From Adiantum capillus-veneris (lineage: Eukaryota > Streptophyta > Polypodiopsida > Polypodiales > Pteridaceae), in contig CM043970.1 of NCBI GenBank assembly GCA_014529385.2, positions 48,501,279 through 48,565,278 of the forward strand: a DNA stretch of 64,000 bases. The letters run 5' to 3'. The notes under the pieces were generated by a model, which was not told the origin of the DNA, made no database searches, and saw only the letters and a program-made list of their open reading frames with translations. The position numbers and the translations under genes are program-made. Position 1 is the first letter of the stretch. Each line of letters opens with the position of its first letter. Of this stretch, positions 46,785 to 57,151 are shown piece after piece.

Positions 46785-48070
46785 TCCTTTCCATGCAAAG
46801 TGACATTGTAGCCCAGCTACAGATATCAAGGCTTTACCTACACATCATATGCCTGTGAAAAAATTCTACATCAATGAGTAAATGGGGGAACATGCCCAGA
46901 AATAGGCAACATGCATGATACAAGGATTTAAAATAGCTGCTACAAAGGGGTTAACTTGTAGGTTAGAGATATACAAAAACAAAGGAGGATTTTAACACTG
47001 AACATGCGGTTTAGATGAAATGTGAAAAAGCTGGGTTGAAGCTTTTTGAGTCGGCCCAAAGCTCTTTTGCACAAGTGTACAATCTCTATTTTAAGAGAAC
47101 AATCTCTATTTTAAGAGACAGAACGCCATCGACCTGTTCAATAGTATTCACCGCATTCAAAAGTAGCAACCCACCTATATCTGCACCGAATTCCACCACT
47201 GCATTCTCCACGTACATTCAATATGCAATAGTCCTGATATGGTCCATGCAATTGCAAAACGAGGTGCTCTATTCTCTCTTGCATCCGAAACATTAGCAGT
47301 TGATGTCCAACACCAAGATAGGATGCATTTCTCCTTACGAGCCCTAGAAGGAAGCTCCCACTCGTTCTCTAGAACAAACATTAGAGGGAGGTACCACGAG
47401 AGTTATTCTGTCCATACCAGTCTCTCGATTATTGTTGAGAAAATAATATTGGGCTTGAGTCCTCATCACTGCTTCTGTTTTGGGTCATACTTTTGGAATG
47501 GATACCTGCATGCAATCGTACTTTTTCCAACACCATTCGGGCCTGCAATCGTACTGTCGAGTCCAGCTAACCTTTCTAACATGCTGAGTTTTCTGATCTA
47601 TGCCATGATGCATTCATACTTTCTACTGCGTGGTCCACTAGTGGAGTCAATGTAGGCACTGAAGTCCATCTTGCTATGTGATGCCTTATATTGTGAGTGT
47701 CACAATCTTCAGAATCTCTCCTACCCATTCCATCGACTATTGTTGAAGCAGCTGCTTCAGAAGGGGAAGCGCTTCCTGCCCATTTGAAAAAGAGTCGGCC
47801 ATGAATTTTCAGTTTTACTTGACACACCCGCTGTCATGTGTGTAAACTTTTATGGGAGCCCTGGCAGCCAAGGGGTCTTTATAAGAGTCATCAGAGAGAG
47901 CACTTACAAAGTCTGCTTCTTCAAGCACAAAAGCTGTGGGCGTATATACACACAGAGGACTTCTAGTTTGTGGCATCGGTTGTACTCAGACTCAATTAAT
48001 AAACAAATACCCTCTCTTGCTCATTTTAGTTTGTTTTGTGATTCTAAGTCTTGCAGATTTGGTTACTCAC
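46785..48070. other. Unassigned region with coding-like scraps
   Basis: On the minus strand near 47530-47590 a short stretch reads AGPNGVGKST, a Walker A-like motif, flanked by stops. A 20-bp direct repeat occurs at 47079-47118. No family can be named. Confidence 0.3.
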
Positions 48071-48205
48071 CGTCTTTCCATATGACCACTTTCCGGAAGC
48101 GATTACAATGGTATCGAAGATCAGCTGCTTCCTTGCCCTCTGCAAACTTAAGCACGACCTTCCTGTAGAATATCATGGCTGTCGAGCATGAAGAACAATG
48201 TGATA
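48071..48205 (-). CDS. Possible single exon of an unrecognised gene
   Basis: The minus strand reads SHCSSCSTAMIFYRKVVLKF, then EGKEAADLRYHCNRFRKVV, and ends at a strong splice donor (GACG then GTGAGT). A CAG acceptor lies near 48206. A C-x2-C and a later H-C may bind a metal. Product unknown. Confidence 0.35.
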
Positions 48206-48248
48206 CCACAACTGTGGCACTTAGCTGAGTGGGCAATGACATAATCTG

Positions 48249-48406
48249 ACGAGCGAACAGATTGATTTGGAGGCTCATCATGCTTCTGAGTTCTCTTTAT
48301 TTCCTGTTCCCTGTGCTAACTATCAACAAAATTATCATATGCCTCCTCATGATTGCATCCCTTCTCATAACCCTGTTAATAGCGCGCTGGTGATGCTTCT
48401 CAGTTT
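48249..48406 (+). CDS. Possible host exon part left of the LINE
   Basis: After an acceptor-like GAACAG, the plus strand reads IDLEAHHASEFSLFPVP, then NYQQNYHMPPHDCIPSHNP and NSALVM. With the LINE removed this can run on into VSGERAPPSNEV at 56203. The composition (P, H, Y, Q) is similar on both sides. Product unknown. Confidence 0.35.
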
Positions 48407-48477
48407 CAGTCCCAACGGGAAGCCGCCTCCACGTGGCGGGACTGGACTTCGACTAGGACTTCGACTAAGTGCTTCCC
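48407..48477 (+). ncRNA. HDV-like self-cleaving ribozyme (predicted)
   Basis: All helices appear in the required order. P1 is 48407-48413 (CAGTCCC) with 48438-48444 (GGGACTG). P2 is 48417-48423 (GGGAAGC) with 48471-48477 (GCTTCCC). P3 is 48425-48427 (GCC) with 48435-48437 (GGC), loop L3 UCCACGU. A short P4, TCGA/TCGA, is at 48449-48452 and 48461-48464. J4/2 is CTAAGT at 48465, fitting the catalytic C-N-R-A consensus with C48465 as the expected general acid. P1 and P2 are perfect 7-bp helices. Cleavage would fall before 48407 and would define the RNA 5' end. In other LINEs such ribozymes process the element from a host transcript. Confidence 0.75.
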
Positions 48478-48656
48478 AAAAACTCAATGGGGGGACCACG
48501 TACGGTTAAAAAACCCTCTCCGTGTGTAGGAGTAAAACCCCAAAGGGGAGGGGGGAGGACACTAGCGATCATAATGCCTTAAAGACGAGTATGAGCTGCA
48601 GAGCTAGGTCGGGGTGGGTCAGGACTGGGAGAGTATGGAAGGCGAGAAGGATGGTC

Positions 48657-48754
48657 GGACCTAGGGGAAAGCCTTGTAAAAATCATCCGAGGATGTCGAA
48701 TGGACCCATCTAGGGAAAGCTCTGTAAAAATCATCTTGAGGATGTCGAGTGGAC
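48657..48754 (+). repeat. Two direct repeats in the LINE leader
   Basis: Both contain TAGGGGAAAGC or TAGGGAAAGC, TGTAAAAATCATC, GAGGATGTCGA and TGGAC. The period is about 47 bp. Confidence 0.85.
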
Positions 48755-49026
48755 TCAAGGGGGGAACACCCTGACCGCCCAGGTATTTTCCGGCAGACAT
48801 CGATCAACCCCCCTAGGTTTAGAGGCTCCGCTTCTCATATTTGGATGCAAGGGGAGAAAGAGTGTACCTCATGACACAACCGGTGGCAGCCAAGAGGGAC
48901 ACAATCCCTGGAGGACCGCTTGGTGGGAGATGCTTTTGATCGTAATTCCGCACCAACGGTATGAAACACTTACCCAGTGGAAGGGGTGACGGTGACGGCC
49001 TAAGACCAAAACCTACACTGGTGGGT

Positions 49027-49434
49027 TGTGAAACGGGGGACGGGTGAGGTGAGGCGACGAGTTCCCCTGACCCACTCCATTTCACGATTTACCAGCGGAT
49101 GGGTGTTTCATACAGTTGAGGTTGGTGGGTTGAAGGCGCTCCTTGTGTAACCTTTCCGCTGGTCCCCCCCTTGACTCATGGAGAGAGTAAACTCCAAACT
49201 AAAGGGGTGGCGGTGACGTCCTGAGACGGACTAGTGGGTTGTGAAACGGGGGACGGGTGAGGTGAGGCGACGAGTTCCCCTGACCCACTCCATTTCACAA
49301 TTCACCCTCCCTCGAGGCGGTGCCAATGTCACCCTCCACGGAACAGTCAACGCTTGTGGAAGGGTGGGTGCACTGTGAAACGGGAGACGGGTGAGGTGAG
49401 GCGACGAGTTCCCCTAACTCATCCCATTTCACGG
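49027..49434 (+). repeat. Three hairpin-forming repeats in the LINE leader
   Basis: Units at about 49028-49085, 49240-49298 and 49375-49433 start GTGAAACGGG, contain ACGGGTGAGGTGAGGCGACG, and end CCATTTCAC or CCCATTTCAC. GTGAAA pairs with TTTCAC, and GGGGA with TCCCC, in each unit. Flanking sequence (GGTGACGG, GTGGGTTGT) repeats as well. Confidence 0.88.
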
Positions 49435-50054
49435 AACACCCTCTACTTCGAGCCAAATACATGGACCCTCGGGCTTGGTGATCCACCCGCAAGTGTACCA
49501 ACTACGTGATGAGTTACAATAGGGTGTGGATTCTAAAGTCTTGCTAACCACGGGACCGTTACGGACCACACCCAGATCAAGGACCCGCTTGTCCCTCAGC
49601 CTCGCCCACCGATTGAGGAGCGAAACGTTGTGTGGATTGTAGCGATACTACATGTGAATCCACAAGTCTAGAAGATGGAGTTGATTCGTCAACACGTTGG
49701 CAGTTGTGATCATGAAATCTTACATACAGGACAGCCACAGTCCGGAAAGTGGGTTGTCGGCCCCTCGGGAACGACGTACCTAACCCGGACCCCTCCAAGG
49801 TGAATAACCTGATCGTTAAGTATAGTTCTGTCTTTTCTATGAAATCACAACCATATTATATAAACGATCTACGAGCACCAGTTAAGGGTATCTGGGCTGA
49901 CGTGGAAGAGGGCTGCTGCTAGGTACCCTCGGGGAGGCGGGCGCTCGGAGCCGCTCCGAGTACAGCGATCGACAGCACCCCATAAAGTGGGGAGCGGGGC
50001 CCCGCTGGTCACCGCTACAGTGAACCCGAACTCACAGAAACCGGGAAGGACGGG

Positions 50055-50675
50055 ATGAACCAGCGCGTAGCGGGGCAGCGAAACTCACTAGCTATGGCTG
50101 AGACTGAATGCCCCGCAGTAAACTCTGACGGGCAACCGTCTGAGGAGCTGAGGGGCGGGGGCATAGACCAGGATGGACCGAACTCAACAAGGGAAGTACG
50201 GTACATTGAGGTTATGAATGCCGATCAACTTCAAAACAACGGGCTAAGATCCTTGTCGATACCCGAGATTGATCCGATCGCCGCCCCAAGCAGACCGGCT
50301 AGAGAGGAACGGGTAATGATGAGAAGCAGGCTTGGGAGGGGTGTTTCAGAAGGAACGGTTGACAAGCTGTGCATTTGGGGCGCTAATGAACACACCGAAG
50401 TGTCATTCAGCAAGGCCTTGAAGCGCGCATTAAGATCAACCTCCCTGTTTGCAAGTATTGAGCTTTTGGATCGATTCCTTAACAATCGGACGGGGAGCAC
50501 CCGTTTCGATGTTTTCACTTCTAGTAAACAAGCAGCCGTAGATATCCTTCAGAATATCCAAACGGAGAGTAGGCTTAGGTGGTTTGCTAAGATCTCGCTT
50601 CCTTTCGTGAGGAGAGTTAGGAACCGTCAGGCACCGGCGATGGAAGTGCTGAAATCGCCGATCTTTGACGCTTAA
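50055..50675 (+). CDS. LINE ORF1 protein
   Basis: 206 codons with no homology I can name; the C-terminal half is basic (KALKRALRSTS, RRVRNRQ). Its position before the endonuclease ORF and the basic tail fit a LINE ORF1 RNA-binding protein. No CCHC knuckle is present. Its last codons overlap the start of ORF2, which lies in the +1 frame. The start is the first ATG of the open frame; a later in-frame ATG at 50094 is also possible. Confidence 0.6.
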   Translation: MNQRVAGQRNSLAMAETECPAVNSDGQPSEELRGGGIDQDGPNSTREVRYIEVMNADQLQNNGLRSLSIPEIDPIAAPSRPAREERVMMRSRLGRGVSEGTVDKLCIWGANEHTEVSFSKALKRALRSTSLFASIELLDRFLNNRTGSTRFDVFTSSKQAAVDILQNIQTESRLRWFAKISLPFVRRVRNRQAPAMEVLKSPIFDA

Positions 50676-51710
50676 CATTAATGGACTCCGGTCGAAGCGG
50701 GGGGAGTTGGAGTACGTAATGTTACAAAAGACTTGGAATGTGGTGGGTCTTCAAGAGACTTGACTATTCCAGGGTGCATGGCCCCTTAGAATGGCGGGGT
50801 ATTCGACATTCCAAGTGCCAGGATCTGATAAGCCAGGGGCCAGGGGACTCGTGACCTTGGTCTCTCAGGAACTCAGAGCCTTTGAGTTGGGAATGTTGGA
50901 CGTAAACTCCTTGTTTTTCCCACTCTTTCCTTTGAATATGAAAGAGGGTTGGATTTACGGAAATGTTTATGTCCCGCAGAGGCAATTAGTGGATGAGCGA
51001 GCAGACGTGTTAAGTGCGTTAGCTTCGAAGCTTCGTAGGTTGGGCAGAAAGGGCCTTCCTCTCCTTGTAGGAGGGGATTGGAATCTTAGACGGCGTCCGA
51101 TGAAGAGATGGCTGGGGAGTGAGGACCTTGATTTTAAGATTGTCCAAACGAGAGGCTTTGGACTCTCGTATCACTCTTCCCGTGGTAAAGGACGATCAGA
51201 CATTGACTTCTTTTTGGCCAATGATCTAGCCCTTCAGTTCCTCGGCCATGCAAGTGTCTAGAGAGCGTTAGATGTGTCGGACCACTGGCCTGTTAAGGTG
51301 AAGTTGGTTTGTGATGCGGTGTGTGTGGAGCCCCCCCCCCCCCCCCCCCCCCTCCATTGATGCGACTAGAATTGAACCGGTGGCTCAACTCTTTTTGCAT
51401 CACAACTTCTGGGACTCCCTACCAGAAGCGACAGAGGAAGGGGAAATCACGTAGGCGGCGGTGAACCGCCAATCAAAGAGCTTTGAGGAGGCAGCTGAAA
51501 GAGTCTCTCGAGATGCTGGTGCGTTCTCCGTAAGGCCCCCCAAGAGGCCGAATAGAGGCTTTAGGCTAAACCCGAGAGCCCGAAGATCCATCAACCAAAG
51601 ACGGGAAGCTTGGAAGTCTCTGCGGCAAGCAGAGAGTGATTCCTCTAGTGAAGATAGGGCTTGGAGGAAGTTTGTTGAATGCCGAAAAGAGGCGCGAGCC
51701 ATCCTTCTTC
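50653..51710 (+). pseudogene. LINE ORF2 part 1: AP endonuclease
   Basis: The frame reads NRRSLTLNINGLRSKRGE (endonuclease start), VVGLQET, YVPQRQLVDERADV, VGGDWNLRRRP and SDIDFFLA, ending VSDHWPV: the asparagine, glutamate, GDWN and SDH signatures of an APE-type endonuclease in order. TGA at 50761, TAG at 51259 and TAG at 51452 interrupt it; tryptophan codons would fit at these sites. The 22-C tract at 51331-51352 shifts the frame. Coding similarity stops near 51710 where an insert begins. Confidence 0.85.
51331..51352 (+). repeat. 22-nt poly(C) tract in LINE ORF2
   Basis: It encodes a proline run and changes the frame from 1 to 2 relative to the flanking coding sequence. Confidence 0.92.
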
Positions 51711-53365
51711 TGGTTTTTGGTCCCAATGCATTGTTTGGTACCCACCATTGCAATCTATCCAAGATTATTAAGTTAATGGGAGACATATTACCGCATTCAT
51801 TTTGCCTTGATGTGGCATAAGGATAGCTATAGAAGAATTTTTTCTATGAGACAATCTCTCAAGGTTAACACTTTGCAATAACAGCTTGCCAAGGTCCACA
51901 TGCATAGCTTAAAAATTTCATGTAAAAGATTCCAAAGACTCCCACTTGACAAAGTTAGATGGAAAATAATATAAAAGAAAAATACACCGAATGAAACAAC
52001 CTAAGAGGTAAAAGCATAAATGGAACAATCCAAAACATGTAAGCAAAAGTAGGGCAATGTATAGTTTGCAAAAAACTTAGGTTGAGAGAAGGATGTGTCA
52101 AGCTTTAATTGAGAAGCTATATACACAAGTTTTACCTTTGCTAGCAACTTGCCATCTTGAGTTTTCTTCTTGAAATCCATGATTCTCCCTTCCAATGGTC
52201 CACCTAAAAATCCATATGTCTCCTTGACCCCTTCAATATACCTCTTGATTTTGGTTGTATTGTGAAGGCCTGCATAAATCATTCGTAGTTGATAGCGATC
52301 TCCACTATCATCTTTGCACATTGCTGCATCTTAATGACTCAATAATGCTCTTGGGTTGACAAGCCCCTCAAGAAGCCATGAAAGAAATGCAGGACACCCT
52401 GCAAAAATAATAAATATTCATTCATATACACGATTATTTCTTAGTGCAGCATAACCAGCAATGCTAAGATATATACAATGATAAAGAATGAAACCGCTAC
52501 AAACCTCTACCTAGAAGATGGGAACAAAAGCCAATATAGCGGCTCAAAGTTATGAGAGCATTAGAAATAGATACAAAGTTCACTGTCCTTACCAATATAT
52601 ATGGTGAAAGAATCCTCCTGTGCCTAATATTCAAAACAATGTTGAGATGTGAGGGTAGACCATTTCAGATCTAGATGATGATGTGGCATATTTTGGCTCC
52701 TCTTGACTTGCTTGTCATATGTTGTCAAAGCTTTGTAAAACAAGTCATTCAGCTCTTGTAGGGTCTGATGTAGCCTTTGCGTTAATTCCCATGAGAAGCA
52801 ATTGTCGATAGGTGTGCATTCCTTGTGATTGGGTTTCCACTAGAAATTTTTGAACCCACCTTGTCTTTGTGTGACCGTCTTTTGCATTTTCTTCTTTGGC
52901 TCAATGACTTGATGGACACTAGGCTTCGGTGTCTAGATTTGATGATTTCCGTTGTAGAAGCCTTGATTTTGTAGTTGAAGATGAGGTATCCATCTAGCGG
53001 TCTTACCACCCTCGATTGTGATTGGATTTTATGGGATCTTGGTTGTCATTGCTTGCCTTTGGGTAGAAGCTTGTGTTGCATGATTTCTCTTGGTTGTTCC
53101 AGATTTATATAAAATTTTTGGTAACCATATTTGAGTGCTACCTTCATAAAATCCTTGTGCTTTGATTAGCTTGATTGGAATCATTTGATGCTTCATATGT
53201 CTTTCTTAGGTAGCTTGAATAGCATATGACTTTGATAGCCACACTTGTTGCATTGCTTATGGCTTTGAAGGTCTCTTTTGATGCCTTTTGTGGTTCTATT
53301 TTCCCTTTCTTGAGTTGTTGGTCTTTTGTTGATGGATCCTTGTAGAACTTCTTTCGTTGATGGCT
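51711..53365 (-). mobile_element. Insert of unknown type inside the LINE
   Basis: AT-rich sequence replaces part of ORF2 between the endonuclease and RT. On the minus strand 52130-52321 looks like a real exon: an acceptor (GATGCAG) precedes it, then DSGDRYQLRMIYAGLHNTTK and ETYGFLGGPLEGRIMDFKKK, ending in a donor (GCAAAG then GTAAAA). Further minus-strand coding-like scraps (STQIWLPKILYKSG near 53100) are not assigned. No terminal repeats or target duplication were found, so the insertion mechanism is unclear. Confidence 0.5.
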
Positions 53366-55647
53366 TGGTGGAAGCATATGAAAGCCGTTCTAGGGGGGAG
53401 CAGAAAAGGAGCGCCCGCTCAACCCCTAAGAGACCAGAACGGCGAGCTGCAGGCGGACGAAGAGAAGATCCGAGACATTTGGAAGGATCATGCTTCTCGA
53501 GTCTTCGCCGATCCCTCCGGGCACAGCAAGGACCCAGAACACTGGCATAATCATGCTGTGCGACTTTGGCCTAGAATAGAGGGCATCAATGACTCTATTA
53601 GTTGGACTGAAGTTCGGGAGGTTTGTCGCAAGATCAAGCGACATAAAGCAGCCGGGATAGACGGCATTCCCCCTAAATTTTTCAAGATCCTTATGCAAGA
53701 TAAGGGAACTAGATCGGATCGATTTAAACCAAATACAGACATGGGAAGAGCAGTCTTCAAACTGCTGCGTACTTGGTTTGATTCAGGGAAGTTGCCGGAG
53801 GCATCATCTACCTCGGTAGTGGTGTATATCCCGAAGAAGGGTGATCTTTCTAATCCGGACAACTACAGAGGGATATCTCTTATTCCAATCTCTCTGAAGC
53901 TCTTGACCTCACTCGTGATTAATAGGATCTCAATGAAACTCGAGGAAAGAAACTTCTTCTTGCGTGGTCAAGCCGGATTTCGGACTCAGGAGGAATGTGT
54001 GGCACAAGTGATTGCCTTGAAGGAGATTGTGCTCAGACGAAAGGTCGTTAAGAAACCGACGTTTGCGGCATATATTGACTTTGAAAAGGCGTACGATACA
54101 GTGCCACACGAGGCGCTCTTTTTAAAGATGGAAGCCATAGGGATTGGAGGTCGCTGCTTGAATTTCTTTCGAGCCTTGTACTAATCTTCCAAGGTCAGAG
54201 TGCGGGTCGGAGCGAAGTTGAGTGAGGAGGTCCAAATCGCCTGTGGCGTGCGTCAAGGGTGTCCCGCGTCGCCTACTTTCTTTAATATATTCATTAATGA
54301 CATCCTGGATGAGAGTGCGACTGACCTTGGGGTGGCTATTCCAGGCCTACTCCTGAAGATCCAGGGCCTGCTTTTTGCAGATGATTTAGTTTTATTCGCG
54401 GAGTCTAAGGAGGAGTTGCAGGCTAGTTTAGATAGATTGCATAGTTGGGCGGAGAAGTGGGGGATGAAGTTCGGCATAAAGAAATGCCAGGCGACCGTGT
54501 TTAACGGGGACCTTGAGGAACTTATTGCCTTCAAGCCTCACATCGGACCTGAGGAGATTCAGGTAGCCTCAGAGTATAGGTACTTGGGCATATTAATAGA
54601 CAGCGAAGTCTCGATCGATACTATCCTTAAAGATAGGATTGAGAGTGCACGTAAGTCTCTATATGCCCATAAACATCTTCTGTGCTCTAAGAAAATTCCG
54701 ATGTGGTCAAGGTTGGCCTTTCTCAAGGCGTGCTCTTCCCAGTGGCGACTTATGGAGCGGAGATTATGGGTTCACATGACACGAGGAAGTTGAACCCATT
54801 AGAGACGCTTATAGCAACTGGAATGAGGTGGGTAGTCGGTAAGGCCGCAAAGTCGAGTTCTGTGGCAGGAGCAACTCTTCACCGGGAGTTAGGGCTCCCC
54901 CCCGTACCAGCTTACTGTGCAGGGCAGAGGGGACGAGCTTTTACCAAGTACGCAGGTCTAAAGACTTGGATTGCAGATTTGGTTAACAATATACCAGACT
55001 GGAACCAATTCAAGAAGTGGACTTGGTGTAAAAGGACAAAGTTTTGGGGGGTGAGGTATATCAACATCGCTTCTGTTGAAACCGCAAGACAGGAGAGCTT
55101 CCAGCTCTGGGAACACTCACATCAATGTGTCTCCCTTGATCCTTATATTGAGAGGAAGTATGAGGACACGCGTGGATACCTCTTTAGGCAGAGCATTGGA
55201 AAGAACCCCGGTGGGATGGAGGAGAAAGTCTTGTTACTAGCAAGAGTGGATGGCTTAATGCTTAAGGATAAGATTGAACGGGCGCAGTCGAGGACTTGCC
55301 CGTTGTGCGGAATGGAAGAAGGTTCAAGGTCACTTACACACTTGTTCAAGGTCACTTACACACTTGTTGGTACAGTGCTCTGAACTTGACAATCTCAGAA
55401 GCTCAATACACCCTGTTTGGAACATGCTAGACGGCTGTTAAACAATCCTAGCGGTGAAGATACCGAAGTGTTACTCCTGGGAGGGGAGATTAGCGGAAAG
55501 CGATTGCCAGGTTGGGTTGTCCCTCGTGGGGCCCATAATGGTCGTCGTGGACCGCAGCTGAGGAGTGCCTATGCGGATAACGTTGCAGCATTCTTCTGCA
55601 GGGCCGTACCACGATACTACAATGCTCTGGCCCGTGAGGGTGTTTGA
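53366..55647 (+). pseudogene. LINE ORF2 part 2: reverse transcriptase and CCHC tail
   Basis: Resumes with WWKHMKAVLGGSRKG. RT blocks follow: KRHKAAGIDGIPPKFFK, VVYIPKKGDLSNPDNYRGIS, RGQAGFRTQEECV, YIDFEKAYDTVPHEAL, GVRQGCPASPTFFN, the intact catalytic LLFADDLVLFAESKEEL, and KCQATVFNG. A TAA at 54182, a frame change near 54720, a 22-bp duplication at 55323-55366 and a further shift near 55420 break the frame. The zinc finger starts CPLCGMEEGSRSLTHL; without the duplication it would continue LVQCSEL, giving C-x2-C...H...C. The C-terminal arginine-rich part runs to the TGA at 55645. Confidence 0.88.
55323..55366 (+). repeat. 22-bp tandem duplication
   Basis: Two identical 22-bp copies (55323-55344 and 55345-55366) within the zinc-finger codons. 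22 is not a multiple of 3, so the finger is frameshifted. Confidence 0.95.
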
Positions 55648-56200
55648 AGCTCGTAGGGCTTGTAGTTATTGCGTACGGTGCGGTCTCGCCTAACATGGTC
55701 CTGGGTCTTTCCGAGTGGGCCTTGGTGACCATGGTTGCCCGGATCGGGATGCCTCCTTTGAGCCGATGCCCACTTTGGGTATGGCAGTCCTACCGGACAT
55801 CCGCTGGACGGGGGCCTTTTTCTACCAGGCGAAAATCCTGGAGTACTTGGGCAAGATTCAGCACGGTCTGTGAGTTACAAGGGTTTGTCCCTCTCTCTCA
55901 GCCTTGGTCCTTAAGTGCATCACTGAATTCATTTGGTGATTTCCCGACGTTACCCTCGGGTGGCGTGACTAACAAGGGAACATGGACTGACTAACATGGC
56001 ATGAAAAGACTTTTACTCCCCCAAGGGGGAAACTTGCTTCCATTCCCCGTTGACATGCCACGATACAGCATGGAGGCGCTTTTCCCCTTGTCGGCAAGTC
56101 CGCAAGATAACTTGTCTTTGACTCGTTTGCGTGCACGCGAAGCAAAGGCAGTTTCTTGCTGGCTTGCCGGCTCTAGCCCAAAAAAGTAAAAAGTAAAAAC
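55648..56200 (+). other. LINE 3' UTR and A-rich tail
   Basis: No coding signal. GACTTTTACTCCCCCAAGGG and TGACATGCCACGATACAGCA are typical dense GC-rich UTR sequence. It ends in AAAAAAGTAAAAAGTAAAAAC. Confidence 0.6.
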
Positions 56201-56202
56201 AT

Positions 56203-56365
56203 ATGGTCTCAGGAGAGAGAGCACCTCCTTCTAATGAGGTTCAACTTCTATTGCCTCTTGATCCTCTACCTCGAACGCCACCACCTCCTCCTTCCGGCAG
56301 TTACCAATATCATTATCATCACGCTCCACCACCTGTTGCATTGGGACCAGAAGACCTTCAAAAAG
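56203..56365 (+). CDS. Possible host exon part right of the LINE
   Basis: MVSGERAPPSNEVQLLLPL, then PRTPPPPPSGSYQYHYHHAP and ALGPEDLQK, ending at a donor (AAAAG then GTGGGG). It can be read in frame after the left part at 48249. Product unknown. Confidence 0.35.
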
Positions 56366-57151
56366 GTGGGGTTCTATTGTCAAATTTTTGTGGAATTTAA
56401 GATTCCAATTATGCATTAAAATCAGTTTCGCACGAGAACTTCACAAAAGAATCAAAGTTAATTTGAGGCTCTTCTTTCTGCAAGTACACGGTTCTTCTTT
56501 CTTCCAAAGTTTTATGGACTGAAGACTTGGCAAGACTTCAAGACTGCTTTGTACCAGATTTTCTTGGATGACACTTTCGAGTTGGACTTAGTTTCAGTAT
56601 GGTCCCGTTTCTAGATGTACCCCACAAATACTTTGGAGACCTACAATCAGCGGTTTCGGGTTTCAATTTCATTTTCTAGCTTTCCTTTGTGCTTCTTGAC
56701 CACGTCTAGTCGCTTAAGGTGTACTTTCCATACTTTCCATCTTCTTTGTTCCAACATCGACAAAGGGTTTGATTTCCATTTTTCCTCATGATTTTAGCTC
56801 ATCATTTCCTCCTGTAGTTTCGGATTAATCGTACTATTTTTGGTTATGCTACATGTTGAGCTTATTTTTTCATGTTGCTAGGTCTTCCTAAAGCACATTG
56901 ATTTCTCTGTTCACTTTCCAGGACAGCTAGCAAGTTGCTCGTTTATTTGTTTTAACCACATTCTCTAACACACTCAGCTCCATTTTCAAAAGTGCTTGCA
57001 GTCCTTCAATTTTGCATACATCTCATCCCGCAAGTCATCAAAACATTCCTTATGCGATTGCACATGGTATTCTTTTAAGCTTCCATAACCATATATATTT
57101 CCTTTTCAATAGCGTGATCATTCCACCTTGATCATAGTATGCATTTTTGCT
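56366..57151. other. AT-rich spacer or intron
   Basis: No coding signal seen. Confidence 0.35.

Larger units (their letters stand above)
48407..56200 (+). mobile_element. LINE with HDV-like ribozyme, long leader and ORFs, degenerate
   Basis: A non-LTR element with a ribozyme-like 5' end (48407-48477), a leader of about 1.6 kb with repeats, ORF1 (50055-50675), ORF2 with AP-endonuclease, RT and CCHC tail (50653-55647), a 3' UTR of about 530 bp, and an A-rich tail of AAAAAGT-type repeats (about 56179-56200). A different sequence of about 1.65 kb interrupts ORF2 at 51711-53365. Stops and frameshifts inactivate it. No clean target duplication is visible. The clade (L1, RTE, I and so on) cannot be fixed by eye. 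Confidence 0.85.

Noticed and set aside
47530-47595. ABC-type ATPase gene on the minus strand
   Set aside because: Only a lone AGPNGVGKST match between stops; no Walker B or signature motif nearby.
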